Positions 1 to 14,600 of a stretch of DNA of 64,000 bases are shown here, one piece after another. Under the pieces are notes generated by a model that was not told where the DNA came from, searched no databases, and worked only from the letters and a program-made list of their open reading frames with translations. The position numbers were made by a program, and so were the translations under genes. Location of the stretch: the NCBI GenBank assembly GCA_029931535.1, contig JAQPZY010001412.1, positions 806,001 to 870,000 on the forward strand, written 5' to 3'. The stretch is from Margaritifera margaritifera. Its lineage: Eukaryota > Mollusca > Bivalvia > Unionida > Margaritiferidae. Position 1 is the stretch's first letter. The number at the start of each line of letters is the position of its first letter.

Positions 1-1440
1 AGTAGGTAATGGGTATTTTGTGTGGGTCTAATACAGGCAAACAGGTAATGGGTGGTTTGTGTGAGTCTAATACAGGCAAGTAGGTAATGGGTAGTTTGTG
101 TGGGTCTAATACAGGCAAATAGGTGATGGGTGGTTTGTGTGAGTCTAGTCCTGGCAAGTAGGTAATGGGTATTTTGTGTGGGTCTAATACTGGCAAGTAG
201 GTAATGGGTATTTTGTGTGGGTCTAATACTGGCAAGTAGGTAATGGGTATTTTGTGTGGGTCTAATACTGGCAAGTAGGTAATGGGTATTTTGTGTGGGT
301 CTAATACTGGCAAGTAGGTAATGGGTATTTTGTGTGGGTCTAATACTGGCAAGTAGGTAATGGGTATTTTGTGTGGGTCTAATACTGGCAAGTAGGTAAT
401 GGGTAGTTTGTGTGGGTCTAATACTGGCAAGTAGGTAATATGTAGTTTGTGTGGGTCTAATACTGGCAAGTAGGTAATGGATATTTTGTGTGGGTCTAAT
501 ACTGACAAGTAGGTAATGGGTATTTTGTGTGGGTCTAATACTGGCAAGTAGGTAATGGGTATTTTGTGTGGGTCTAATACTGGCAAGTAGGTAATGGGTA
601 TTTTGTGTGGGTCTAATACTGGCAAGTAGGTAATGGGTATTTTGTGTGGGTCTAATACTGGCAAGTAGGTAATGGGTAGTTTGTGTTGGTCTAATACTGG
701 CAAGTAGTTAATGGGTATTTTGTGAGGGTCTAATACTGGCAAGTAGGTAGTTCGTAGGTTGTGTGGGTCTAATACTGGCAAGTAGGTAATGGGTATTTTG
801 TGTGCGTCTAGTACTGGCAAGTAGGTAATGGGTATTTTGTGTGGGTCTAATACTGGCAAGTAGGTAATGGGTATTTTGTGTGAGTCTAGTACTGGCAAGT
901 AGGTAATGGGGTGTTTGTGTAGTTCTAATACTGGCAAGTAGGTAATGGGTATTTTGTGTGGGTCTGATACTTGCAAGTAGGTAATGGGTATTTTGTGTGG
1001 GTCTAATACTGGCAAGTAGGTAATGGGTGTTTTGTGTGGGTCTAATACTGGCAAGTAGGTAATGGGTATTTTGTGTGGGTCTAATACTGGCAAGTAGGTA
1101 ATGGGTATTTTGTGTGGGTCTAATACTGGCAAGTAGGTAATGGGTATTTTGTGTGGGTCCAATACTGGCAAGTAGGTAATGGGTATTTTGTGTGGGTCTA
1201 ATACTGGCAAGTAGGTAATATGTAGTTTGTGTTGGTCTAATACTGGCAAGTAGGTAATGGGTATTTTGTGTGGGTCTAATACTAGCAAGTAGGTAATGGG
1301 TAGTTTGTGTGGGTCTAATACTGGCAAGTAGGTAATGGGTATTTTGTGTGGATCTAATACTGGCAAGTAGGTAATGGGCTGTTTGTGTGCGTGTAATACA
1401 GGCAAGTAGTTAATGGGTAGTTTGTGCGTTTAATCCTGGC
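1..1440. repeat. 39-bp minisatellite array (about 37 copies)
   Basis: A tandem array of a 39-bp unit, recognisable by the word 'GGCAAGTAGGTAATGGGT' recurring every 39 bases. It runs off the left edge of the window. The first four and last two units are most diverged, while the middle is nearly homogeneous, as expected from unequal exchange. The + strand has stops in all frames. The minus strand has two frames without stops through typical units, which follows from the unit length being a multiple of three and is not evidence of coding. The array lies in the intron that separates the off-window 5' exon(s) of the C7orf25-like gene from the exon at 2404. Confidence 0.97.
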
Positions 1441-1483
1441 AAAATGACGATCAGCGACCTCAGTGCATTTTATTTCATGGGGG

Positions 1484-1513
1484 CGGGTTGTGTGTGTGTG
1501 TGGGGGGGGGGGT
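1484..1513. repeat. GT/G-rich simple sequence
   Basis: A short (TG)n stretch running into a G homopolymer, intronic. Confidence 0.8.
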
Positions 1514-1700
1514 ATGAAATATAACTTACCCGATGCAAAATTTCTTCCACCAGTATACCCAGGCTAAATTACTAGTACCTATTATTTACAATTTGAAGCT
1601 TCCAAATTGTTCTGCTTTAATCCCATTGACGAATATTGCATCTTGTCAATCGGAAAGAATGTATTTATTTATTTACAATGTATTTTTATTCATATAAAAG

Positions 1701-1775
1701 TTATTATTATTATTATTATTATTGTTATTGTAGTTATTATTGTTGTTGTTGTTGTTATTATTATTATTATTATTT
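1701..1775. repeat. (TTA/TTG)n trinucleotide microsatellite
   Basis: Interrupted trinucleotide repeat of TTA and TTG. On the minus strand it reads as poly-Asn, an artefact of the repeat. The rest of 1441-2403 is AT-rich intron. I looked there for the missing N-terminal exon of the DUF1308 gene and saw no convincing candidate. Confidence 0.9.
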
Positions 1776-2403
1776 AGATTAATATTATGTAGATTAATAA
1801 TATGATGCAGTTGAAGCAGTGGGATTTGAACTGGTATTATAGTTACTCTTAGAACAATAACAGCAAGAACAAATAATACTATTAATACTCCTACTGCTTC
1901 TAAAATTGATGTTTTAATTGGACACAATATTTCTCACATCTTTATAAGCATGTTGTTTTCTTGTATGGTGGAGATATATTTTCTTATCGCTAGATACAAG
2001 TATTTATCTTCAGAAAAATCTATAAATTACAGGCAGTTAAATACGTATTGCCTACATTTATTCCGCAACAATATGTATAGTTGTTTTTTATTTAAATTGT
2101 TACAATTATCCTCGAGCATTGTGACCCATCGTTTTTTCAAGTGTCATCTAGCGTTACATGAAAATTGTTGTAGCCATTATCAAGCGTTGAGGTCGTCCCC
2201 TGTAACGGTGAGCCATACTTTTGCAACCTTGCGTTACCGTTGCATAGCGTTGCGTTACTGTTATGTTGCATTGGATGACCCTTATGTTGCGTTATGTTAC
2301 TGTTACAAGTATTATACTGAACTTCCCCTTGATTAAAAATACTGACGAAATAGGTATTTTGTCCAGTAATTTGTTTTCCTATGGATTTTATATATTTTTA
2401 CAG

Positions 2404-2632
2404 TTGGAAAATACAAGTTTTGATGAGTGCCGACTAAAAAGCAGTAATCTTGGACACTACGCTGGATTGGTGCACGCTATAGAGAATGCTTCTGATGTGA
2501 CACAGGTAGTACAACCTTTCAGCTGCACGAACAGAAAGGAGAGTCTTTGTGTTGATGTTGTTGCTCTCAAGGGCCTCGCGTGGATAAAGGTGGTTGCACG
2601 AAAAGCCCAAGCACTGCATTTAATATGGGCTG
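2404..2632 (+). CDS. C7orf25: DUF1308 gene, first exon in window (N-terminal domain)
   Basis: Acceptor 'tatatttttacag' precedes 2404 and donor 'GTAATT' follows 2632. It enters in phase 0 and leaves with one base over: 76 codons plus one. It encodes the N-terminal conserved domain including '[20 protein letters not shown]' and ends in 'ALHLIWAG', whose last glycine is completed by the next exon. The phase-0 start with no upstream ATG in context shows that an earlier coding exon is missing from the window. Confidence 0.92.
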
Positions 2633-5600
2633 GTAATTATCACTTTAATTTTAAATTCTGTCTGCCTCTGTGTATATATGTATGTGTGTGTGTTTGTGTG
2701 TCATATCAAGCACGGTAACTTTATCTTTTTTGTTGCAAAACATGCATGGTCCAAATCGTACGAAATATAGTTTGTAAACTTTCCATAAATATTTGGAGGC
2801 AATTGTAGAAATCAAAAGACTTTTCAATCTTTCTCTATGAAAGACCATGAGTGGGAGGGGGAAAAGTGGTGGCACTAGGGTCATGAACAACTCAGAAAAG
2901 CTCAGAAAAAAGTACTATTTCAATTCAGAATTCTAGGGATCAAGCAAGGTTCGACACATTCAAATATTTACGTGCTGATACAGTAAGAATTTGAACTTAT
3001 ATAAGAATAATGGAAGGAAAGAATGGAGGAAAAAGAGCGATTCAGCAAAGCATTTCGATAAAAATGGTGGAAGCAATTCCTTTGTTCAAACATCTGCCAT
3101 AGTGCTAAAGGAAAATTGCACCTTTGGGTTCAAAACTTCTTTTGCATTCTGGCAAAGTTTGCACGAAATAATTGTTTTGGTTTGGTTTTTGCACGGAATG
3201 ATTGCTTTGGTTAGGTGTTTGCACGAAATAGCAACACAAGTAGGTTATTTTTTGCTGAGGAAATTAAAGTGTCTTGCTTAAGGACTTACAATTGTAGTCG
3301 ATTCAGGCTTCGATTCAAAGCCGTACTCTTTTGATTGCGAGTCCGGTACGCTAACCACCGAGCAACATGAATACCCGAAGCCACTGAGCCACAAGAATAC
3401 TCGAAGCCTCTTGTAAAAGGTATTTCACTGATATATTCCTTCTCAACAACCGCGACATCTTTTCTCCTTTTGCAGTAAGGGAGCTTGGGTAATTAATGTT
3501 TCATTTCACTCATAGTGTTTTCATCTCAGATGTAACTGTATTCAGGGCACTTTTTATGCTGAAAGTATACCATCTTTAACAAGATGTTTCTTAGCAAAGT
3601 GTTACACTAACTGCCATGAGAAATGCATTCACCGAATACCAGTAACGTAATTAGAGCCAGCTTTATTATTAATACTGAACATTTTAAATGATGCCCCTAA
3701 GAAATTAGATGCGATGAACAGATTTGATTGCTAACAAATTCAAATCTTTAATAACATTTTACCTTAACCAGCATTTTCTGTTTTCTCACGTTTCTGTATG
3801 GTCTTGTGTTAAATTCAAATTCGCATTAATCATTTTTGTTCCTTTTCAAGGGGACCTGACTGGCCGAGTGGCCTAAGGGGTTTGCCTTTACAGGTCACTC
3901 ACATTTCACTTTTGTTAGCGTGGGTTCGAGTCTTGGATAGACCAATGTGGGTATGTGAGAAAGCTTGCCAGTAGCTTCCCCTGGGTCGGTAGTTCTTCCC
4001 GGGCTCTTCCTCCAACAAATATACTGGCCACCATGAATGGCCTCTCATGTGCTAACAATGGCGTTAAATCTCCAAAATCCCACATCACTGTTCCTATCAA
4101 TTCATGTAGACGCCATGTTTGTATCAGAATGTACATTGAATATTTTTCCCTCGCAGCATAAGCGAGGGGAGAAAGAAATAGCATCATTCTGTCTGTCAGT
4201 GCGTCCGTGCACAATCTTGTGAATATTCGAGCATCTGAATTTTCTGTTTGATTTTAACATGTTTTTTTTAGAAGCTTTACATTTATAAGAGCGGGGATGA
4301 GTTCGATATTTGCTTTTTGTTTCTTCTTTTGTTCCTCATTAATTTTTCTTCTTTCGTTCATCATTAAATTTTCTGAAAGATTTATTTAGTCAAATTTTTA
4401 GTTTTATAAGTGCTTTCCGTTCCTTTTAGCTCACCTGACCGTAAGGCCATGTGAGCTTATGGTGTGCCCCTTCGTGCTTCGTCCATCGTCCGTCCATCGT
4501 CCGTCAACAATTGTTATTTCAACTTCTTCCCCCAAACTACCAGATTTGAATCAACGTCTTCCCCCCAAACTACCAGATTTGAATCAACGTCTTCCCCCAA
4601 ACCACCAGATTTGAAACAAATTTGGCACAGAGCATCGTGACATACATCTCTTTTAGATTTGTACAAATGTTGCCAATTAGTCAGAAAATAAAACTTTAAA
4701 CGACTTCTCCAAAACCGCCGAACAGAATTTTATCAAATTTGAACGACAGCATCCAGACTTGAAGACTATTCAAATGTTTCCAAATGATGCCGATCCGTGA
4801 TGAATTATGGCCGCCGTTACCAGAACTAGAAGGAAAAAAAAAAAAAACTGTCTGTCGACTGTCAGCAATTGCTGTTTTCAACTTCTCAAATGCCACCAGA
4901 CCAGTTTCAACCAAATTTGTTACAGAGCATACTGCAATAAAGACCTTTCAGTTTGATATAAATCATGCTGATCTGTTATCAAATATAGCCGCCGTTAATA
5001 AAAATAAAAACAATCTTTAAATAACTTCTTCTAAAAAAGCGCTGAATAAAATTTGGACAAACATGACTAAAAATATCATGGCACGAAAATCTTTCTAAGT
5101 TATACAAATGATGCCGAAAGCATCCTGACATGAAAACCTTTCAGTTTTATACAAAAGATGCCTATCCGCCATCAAGTATAGCTGCCGTGCGAAAGAAGAA
5201 AGTAAAAAAAGTAAAAAACAAATCTCTGACACTGCCTAGCAGAATATGACCAAATCTGACAGAACGCATTCTGGTTTTAAGAGCTTTCAAAGTTATACAA
5301 ATGTCGTTTGATCTGCCATCAAATATGTCCGCCGTTACTAAAAATGGAATATTCTTTAAACGACTTTTTCTCAAAACAACTCAACAAAAATTGACCAAAT
5401 TTTACAACAAAAAAGAAAACATTCTGGCATTAAGGGCTTTTATATTTATGCCGTTGAATATGTCTGCTATCAGTGGAAAAAAAAAAAAACAACAAAAAAA
5501 AAACCTTGAATAGCTTCATCGATATGACCGCTAAACAGAATTTGACCAGATGTGACATGAAGCTTGAACGCCGTACAGATGTACCACAAATGATGCAGTT

Positions 5601-8600
5601 CCGTCGTCAAATATGAATGCCGTTACTAAACTTATAACAATATTTAAACAACTGAATCTAAAACAACGCTGAACAGAATTTATCCAACTTTGACAGAAAG
5701 CGTTCTGGTAGAGGTGCCTTTCAATATTTGACGCATGATGCTTTTTTGCGATCATATATGAAGGTACCAAAAGTAGAGGAACCTTGCAACAATTGTTTTC
5801 AGAGCATATGCAATCAGTAGGATTGGAAAAGTTTCAACAGAAATCATCCTACTGATCTAGATTTCTTGGTCATCTGCCCTTACATTTGACAGATGTCAAC
5901 AGGTGAGCGATGTAAGGCTCACTTTATCCTCTTGTTTGTAAATGAAACCTGTTTTGGGTAATTAGAATAGTTTGGGGACAGATGTGCATAAATGTTGCAA
6001 AAATAATCTTGTGCATTTAAAATATAGTCCTAAAGATTAAGATAAATGCTGAAATTGCTCCCCAAGAAATATCTTCGTCTTACTGTAGTACTGCATGAAT
6101 TTATATTTTGGGGACTGTCCGTATCTAATAAGACTTGCTTTCTAAAAGTATTGTATGATTCGCTAAGAAGATTTAATCCATGATGAACTTTCGCCTTAAT
6201 TCTGGATTATGTTTACTGATTAGTAAAAAAATAGGTTATGTGGATATAACGATATATAATGACAGAAATCCTTTCGCACTTACGATCAATGACACCTGTT
6301 TTCTCAGTAGTCGTTGCCAACTAGCATGTTGTTGTAATGACTTTAATATGAACTTTGAAATCACCGAATCTTATCGCTGCACAATACAATAATGTACAGC
6401 TGCTTCATTTGTGTATTTTTTTGCATAGTGACACTTCTGCTTTTGATTGATGCATGTTTTAAATTCTAATCAAAGCTTTATGACTGGAAATAGGTTCCAA
6501 TTAGTTCTATGACATGACCAGAATACATGTATAGTACCAGTTGATATTCACTGAACACTTTCAACAGCTGTTATGAAAACTGTATTGAGAAAGGAAAGAA
6601 AATACCCAATGCTATCACCTTTCAGCAAATCATTGTTTCTTGGCTGCCCAATACTGTCACCTTTCAGCAAATAATTGTTCCAGTAATTTCTTTTCGAGAG
6701 AATACAGCGGAAAAAGGGTTGGCCTCTCGGTGTAAATGTCGCATATATTTTTGTATGTGTGGTTGTGAGGGTCATGCGGACAAAGGCTCGAAGTAGCTTC
6801 TAATGCTTTCTACCACACAGCTATGACATTACAGTAAAATGTACATTTGTATACTTTCTTCCTTAGAACATATTTCAAGGAGACGAACTGAATATATTTC
6901 CCCAATATTTGCTCGTGATTATGGCAGCAAGTTACTCTCAGTAAGGTGTAATGTATTTTTGGCGAAGGATTTGCGTTAGCATTGTAAGTAAAAGTAATAC
7001 AAGTAAAAGGATGAAGTAATTCTATTTACCGTACTTTAGTAGTGATACTGTGTATGTAGGGACGATGTTGATTAATTCCGAAATCAATACCCATATATTC
7101 TATCAGCTTTCTGACATCGTGTCCACTCTATTTTCTTAACAGTGCCAACAATACACATGGGAATTTGTTCAAATTAATTCATTTGCTCGAGGAAGTCTCC
7201 CAGTGTATGCAAAAACTGCTCCTAATGACATTTCTGTATTTGTCTTTCCCGTTGTATGAATCACACGTCACACTTTATGGTAGTTTCTTTAAGTCTGTTT
7301 TCATATTTTTCTTGTAGATATAGCACTTTTGTAAAATCTTCTGTATAGAGATTCTACCCTAAAAATATCTCAGAGAAATGAAAAATGAATTTAAGAAAAA
7401 GTAAGGCATGACAAAATTAAGCAAAATCTGTTTTGTTCTCAAGAAAGTATTAATCAGAACTTTACGCCTAAATGATTATCCTAAGTTGTTTACTTTTAAA
7501 AAAGCGATGTGATAGTCGTCGTAAGAGTACATGCATGTACATTTCTTTGGGGGATAAGAAAAGGAAATGTTACGTCATAGAAACGCCTATATATAACATG
7601 CACAGTATAGCACCGTGCTGAAAAAAAAGTAGTTGACAGTAACTTATTCGTGGCATACAAGTCATATAAGTTAAAGTGACAGCAGACAAATCTCCATACT
7701 CCACCTACACACCACTTGCTGTAAGTGAATTGTTGCTTATTGGAAATTCTTAATTGACCAATAACCAATCTCGTACTGGGCAGTTTGGGAATTATGCAAT
7801 CAGACTTGGGACTCAAAGCTTGTATTTTTATGCCGCCACGCATAATGATTTCTTTTCTTATTCACAAGCTATTTTGATGCGTGTAGTCTTACTGTCAGAT
7901 AACATTTTCTTCAGCTATACTGGGTGAAGACTAGAAAAAGTTTATCTGATGGTCCTCATCCATCGTCCACCGCTTGTCGTCTCTTAGCAGTTATTTGTTT
8001 TCGTTATTCCTCCTAAACCGCGTGGAGAAATGTAATGAAACGTGGCATACGGCTTCATCCTGAGGCCTTGTAGCATCTGAATGAAAATAGTTCACCCCGA
8101 ACATCCAAAATGGCCTCCACGTCGCCTTTCTTGAAAATCTTGTTAATCGCTACTCCTCATGAACGGATGGTCATATTGACACTGAAGACCTTTTGCGACA
8201 TATAGATGTTCCTAAATCGATCTGATTTGGTGGCCATCTTGAAAATCCTGTTATCGCAACTTCTTCTGTTCTTATTGATATAAGTTTTCGCGAAATACTT
8301 CCTGTAGCATGTAGATGGCCTTAAATAAAAAGGGTGCTGATACGAAAACCATCAATGCCACTATGGCGGCAATCTTGAATTTTTTTTTTATTGATACACC
8401 TCCTGAAAGGATGGTCATTTAGACATGGAGTTTTGACGAAGAGACTTCTTATGACATGTAAAGGGTTCTTAATGAAAATGATGATGATCTGACTTGAAAT
8501 ATCGCTGTCATGGCGACCATTTTTATCTAGTTATCGCTTCTTCTTCTGCAATAATAGCCAGATCGATATGTTTTATTTACTAAAATAATTCTTATGATAT

Positions 8601-11600
8601 GTGGATGTTCTTAAATGAAAATGATGCCTAACTGAAATTTTGTTATCACTATTCTCCTTGAACGAATGATAATATTGACATGGTGTTTTCACTTAGACAT
8701 CTCTTGCTTGATGTAATTGGCCCTGAATGAAAGTTGGTGCAGATCTGATCACCTGCGTGACCATGTGGCTACTTTAATTTTAGTACTTCTTTGAGGTTAT
8801 TGACACACTGACTTAATTTGACTAGATTTAGTATTTCCCGTTTCAATAAGCAGATTGATAATCAGCACTCTGATACTGTTTTCAAGCCCTTGGTTCTTGA
8901 CATCATCTGAGTTCAATGATTTATCCATGATATTAGGTTCCAATTCATGGCCATAGCAAAGATTGTTGTAAGTAGGGAAAATTATATCTTTTCATTAATC
9001 GTCTATTTTATACTGATGGATTTATGTTTTAGCTGGAATTTACTGCTGTTTCACGGGCTTATTGCTCCGTTGCTAGGATATCATACTACAATGCATGGTT
9101 TTTTACATTTTCGTTTACAAAATATTGCCAATAGAAAGGACTGAGTTGATTTACGAATATTTGCCTTCCATTAAGGCATGGTTTCATCTGAAGATTTAGC
9201 AGTTTTGAACGTCCGGATTGTGTGCTTTTTGGACGTCCGGATTGTGTGCTTTTTTAGTATAAGTAGGCCTGGAAAGTAAGAGAATGAAGTTGTTATAGTA
9301 GCTCAACGTTGGTAAAAATTGTGTTTCTATATCAAGTACGCCGGTTCATTTCGAATTCATTACCCAGACATTCTATCTGCTTTCTGTATTGTGTCCACGC
9401 TGTTCACATACTCTTACCAACAACACACATGGAAATATGTACAAATTAATTCATATGTTTCCAGAGATCTACAAATTATTGATCTTACTGACTTTTCTGT
9501 ATTTGGCCTATCTTACAGTGCGTCAATCGCGGGCTATACTCTCTGCTAGATGTATTAAGTCTATGTTCGTACATTCACTGTAGACGTAACGTTTTAGATA
9601 TCCATGGTAGAGATATTTCTCTTAGTGATATCTATAAAAAGGAAAGGAAACGTAATATGTATGTCATGACTTAAATATGATGCTATGCAGTGTTCGTCCT
9701 GCTAATTCATAGATTTACTTGGGGAAACGTAGTTAACACAAAACTTAACGGTACATCGGGTTATCGTAACTGAAATGCAGGAGAAATGATGATCGAGAAT
9801 CTGAACAAAGCGTACATTTGTAGAAATAATTTCTTTCTAATCGTTATGTATAGTTAAGAATCGATATATGTTAATTTTAATATCATCGATACACCATGTA
9901 TCAACATTTGAGAAGCAAGTGTCATGCAGCCACCTGTTCCGGTCTTGAAACCTCTCCAGTTTTTTGTTTCTTTGTCCAACTGTCCGTCCCTAAGTTCGTC
10001 AATAATATGGCATCTGCAAGATAACTTTACTGCGAATAACTGGATTGTAAACAAAGCTGGTATTATACCAATGAGACCTCGGACAAGTTCGATTTTAAAA
10101 GAGTTATGACCCATGAATTCCCGTCGGCCAATTTTTGGTCACCTCGGCATAGCTTGTCCAAAGATTGTCGGATTTCAACCAAATTAGGCTTACACTTTTA
10201 TTTTAGTGAGACATTGAACGAGTTCCGTTTTCACGATTTTAGGCCATCATATCGAGAAATTATTGTCCCCTGATTTCCCGTTCGCTTAACTTTGGAATTC
10301 ACAACATAACTTTAACAATTATGGCATGCAGTTGTTTATTAATGAGACCATGAATGAGTTCGGTTTCCAATGTTATATCACATAATTTTCGAGAGTTATT
10401 GTTCCTGACTGCGCTCCATCATACTTTACCTAGGTTTGTTGGATTTCAGACAAATTTTGCTTGCACCGTTATCCTAATAAACATAGAACGAATTTTATTT
10501 CTTTTTACTGAATAATTAGGCAGTGAATGATTTTGAGTTCTAGCATTCCACGGCAACATTTACCGGAGTTATTGCCCTTGATTACCCGTTCTCCTAACTT
10601 TGGTTTTCAAGGATTGTTGGTTTTGAAAAAAATTTGGACTAAAGCTCTGTATTATTGATACTTTGAAAGAGTTCATTTTCGAACGTTAATTCGAATCATT
10701 TACAAGAGTTATGGTCCTTTATTGTCCGTTCTTCTAACTTTGGTTTCTGCAGCTAATGAGTGTTGAATTTTAACAAGATTCGGCATGTATCTGTATATTT
10801 ATCAGTCATTTTTTTTCTCTAAGCATAACATATCTTCATTTAAAATATATGCCCCCTGTTTGTTTGTAATTGTATATACAAGAAAAATAAGTTATTGGTC
10901 TGTGCCCTTATTCAGTGTTTTTTTGACTGCGTGTTCTTTCTGGTACTAAGATCAATCGCTAAAACGTAAATCTTAAATATAGATTGCAAACTACTCAAGA
11001 CAAAATTCTCAGATTTGTTCTGGCTTTAGCACCAAAATCGTATATTGACATGGATCAGTTCTCATACAATGGCTGCAGTTGACTGTAGTATATGCCAAAT
11101 ACAACTAAACTATGCTTTTCGAATTGTCTTTGGTACAGTTCTTTCATGTCGCAATTTTACCAAGTTACTGAAAAATTGATATCATTGACTTCGTAGAAGA
11201 AATGCTACGTCATATCAGGGAAGATATAGACTGGTTTGTTAGAAGATATAGACTGGCTTGTTAGAAAAAGTCATTAATATTGTACACGTTTTAGCATTAA
11301 CAGTGACACACGTAACTTAACAATATACTACTGAAAACAATTTATATCATTCTTGCTGGCAGCTATGCTCTATATTCTATGTGCTGAACATTACCTTAAT
11401 ATATTTATATATATCATTGCTCTTTTAGTCTGAAACAAAGTAGTGTGTTGTTGCATTGCCAATGATCAGTGCTATTATTGTTTTGCATTGCCAATGATCA
11501 GTGCTATTATTGTGTTGCATTGCCAGTGATCAGTGATGTTATTGTGTTTCATTGTCAATGATCAGTGCTATCATTGTTTTGCATTGCCAATGATCAGTGA

Positions 11601-14600
11601 TGTTATTGTGTTGCATTGTCAATGATCAATGCTATTATTGTGTTGCATTGCCAATGATCGGTGCTGTTATTGTGTTGCATTGCCAATAATCAGTGCTATT
11701 TTTGTTGTAATGTCGCTTCCCGCATAAATTGTTATAATGCCAATTTGTTATTTGATATATCTTTGATATCCACTATATGTAATAATATTTATGTAGTTTT
11801 TTAATATAATGCAATGTTGTGGTTTGTCATGAACTTTGTGTTTGCACGAGTTTTTTATATTTCTGTTTTAATGGATTGGTGTCGTGTAATAAAGAATTAA
11901 GGACCACAGTGAAAATAAGTGAATGTTTATTCGTTGCATTTTTGTGGTATCCTTAGTATCTTTTATATGACGATGAAATAACAATTTTATTTTGTACTGT
12001 CTTATTTTATTATCTGTACTGAATGAATCGTATCTTATCTAATCTTATCTTATCTGTCATCATCTATGCGTTGGACGTGTCCACATGTTGATCTTTTTTA
12101 AAATATTTTTTTCTAGGTCATTTTTTTTTCTTCGAATAAACGTAGCAAAGGAAACTTGACTGAATCACTACTTCGAAAAATACCGAAATAATAGACGTCA
12201 CGTGGGGAAAATGTGTAGGGAAAGAATAAGTTGCATTTCGAGGGAATTTAGAAGCTTATGTGTATGACATCTCTTCTATCATGTCGAGTTAGATAATCTC
12301 AGCAAAAACTAGTAAACGGTAAAACATTAAAAGAAACCAGAGTTGATGGTAAAACATTATGTGAGCAATCAGTGGTCCAGACATTTGTCAGAACCAGTTT
12401 TGGTCAATGACGCATAGTCCCACGAAAACCACCCACCCACACAACCCTTCATCTTACCTCTGAAAGTTAAGTCGAATATATCTTCGCATTGTAACTTTAA
12501 TGTACGTTTTTATGTCATTATATAGCCATGAAATTACTAATATGCTTAAAATCCAACACAGTCATTTGTATTTTCCAAAAATATAGTCAGAAATGCAAAT
12601 GTCAGCTTCATATAATTCAGATGTACATGAGGCTGTTGCTAGCTCTACTGGTCATAGACTAGAAACGCTTCAAGGATGGTTATCGCTAGTCCTCCTTAAC
12701 GACTTGGAGGATTGTCATAAAACTTGACACAAACATTCATCTCAAAGTCTACTTAGTCCGTAATGAAAATGGTGCTGCTCGGACATCAATTAACATCTTG
12801 AACAAATCTTGGTATCGCTACTACAGAAGAATAGATGATCATATCAACATGGGGTTTTCACTGAAAGACTTCTTATAGTGTCTAGTTGGTCCTAAATGCA
12901 AATGGTACCGATCTGATATGCAGTATGGCCGCTACGGTAGCCATCTTTAAAATCTTTTATCGCTACTTCTCCAAAAAGGATGGTCATATCAACATGGGGT
13001 TTTCACTGAAAGACTTATTTTGATGTCTTGTTGGTCCAACATGAACATGGTGCTGATGTGACGTCCAGTATGGCCACCATAGCGGCATCTTCAAAATCTT
13101 TTTATCGCTACTCCTCCTAAATAGATGGTCATATCACCACTGGGTTTTCACTGAAAGACTTCTTGTGATGTCTAGTTGGCCCTAAATAAAAATTATGCCA
13201 ATCTGAAGTTCAATATGGCCGCCACGACAGACATATTGAAAGCTTGTTATCGCAACTTCTCCTGAACAGAAAGTCATATTGACGTGGGATTTTCACCAAA
13301 AGACTTCTTGTGATATCCAGTCGGTCTAAAATGAAAATGGTGCCAATATGACATCCAATATGGTTTCCACACAGCGGCCATCTTGACAATTTTGTTATCA
13401 CTAGTCCCTCTGAGTCGACGATCGTATCAACATGAGGTTTTCACTAAAAGTCTTCTTTTGATATCTAGTTGGTCCTAAATAAAATTGGTGCCGACTTGAA
13501 TTCCATTATGGCTGCCAAATCAGCCATCTTCAAAATCTTGTTATTGTTATCGCTGCGTATCAACATGAGGTTTTCACTAAATGATTTCTTATGATGTCTA
13601 GTTTTCCTAACTGAAAATAATGCCGATCTGAAGTCAGATATGGCTGCCACAGAGGCCAGCTGGAAAATCTCGTTATCACTATTTCTCCTGAATGAATGGT
13701 CATATCAGCATGGTATGTTCACTAAAACATTTCTTATAATGTTTTCTTGATCTTAAATTAAAATGTTGCTGATAAGACGTCCAATATATGGCTTTCTTGA
13801 AAATCTTGTTTTCGCTACTCCTCTTAAATGGAGTCATTTTGACATGGGGTTCTCATCAGAAGAGTTCTTATGGTGTCTAGTTGGTTCTGAATGAAAATGA
13901 CTAAGCCTCAATATGGCCATTATGGTGGCTGTCTTGACAATATTTTTATCTCTACTCCGCCCAAATGGATGGCAATATCAACATGGCGTTTTCACCAATA
14001 AACTTCTTATGATACCTAGTTGGTCCTAAAATCTGTCTTGGAATCTTGGTATCACTACTCCTTCTGAATGGATGATCATTGTGGCGTGAGGTTTTCACCA
14101 AACACTTCTAACGATGTCTACTTTGTCCAAAATGAAAATGGTGGCAACCTGACATCCAATATGCCCACCACAGCAGCTAATTTGAAAATCTTGTTATCGC
14201 TGAAGAATATCAGAAATGGTTTCGGTACTCAGCAGTTAAAATGAAGAAATGGTCTTATCTTGAATTGCTGAAAACCCTTTTCGCCCAGTTGAGCGTCTGT
14301 TTCTTAGAGAGACCCTTGTTATTATCACATAGTTGGTACAATTTATATACGGTGTTTGCGGTTTAATATTTGTGATATATCAACACGTTAACATATCACT
14401 CTCTTTGAATCTGATTCGTCCAGTAAGCCCATGAAATTCTTGCGCAGTATTCTCATTATTGATTGGCTGCGACCGTAGGAATTTTCCTTGCCCCGCTTTC
14501 TGGAACCTTTGTTTATTTTTTTTTTTTTTTTTACTATTGCTATCAACAATAATTGGCCAGTCTTTCCAGTCGGTAGCCGGTAGCTAAACGGATATTAGGG

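Noticed and set aside
1..1440. CRISPR-like array
   Set aside because: Units are contiguous 39-bp repeats with no unique spacers, in a eukaryotic context.
1673..1927. Minus ORF ending in poly-Asn
   Set aside because: Caused by the (TTA)n microsatellite; no other support.
3852..3940. Possible functional tRNA gene
   Set aside because: A and B boxes are present but the acceptor stem does not pair and a SINE body follows directly.
6180..6392. 70-codon ORF in intron 2
   Set aside because: Isolated, no family, no splice context; expected by chance in 14 kb of AT-rich intron.
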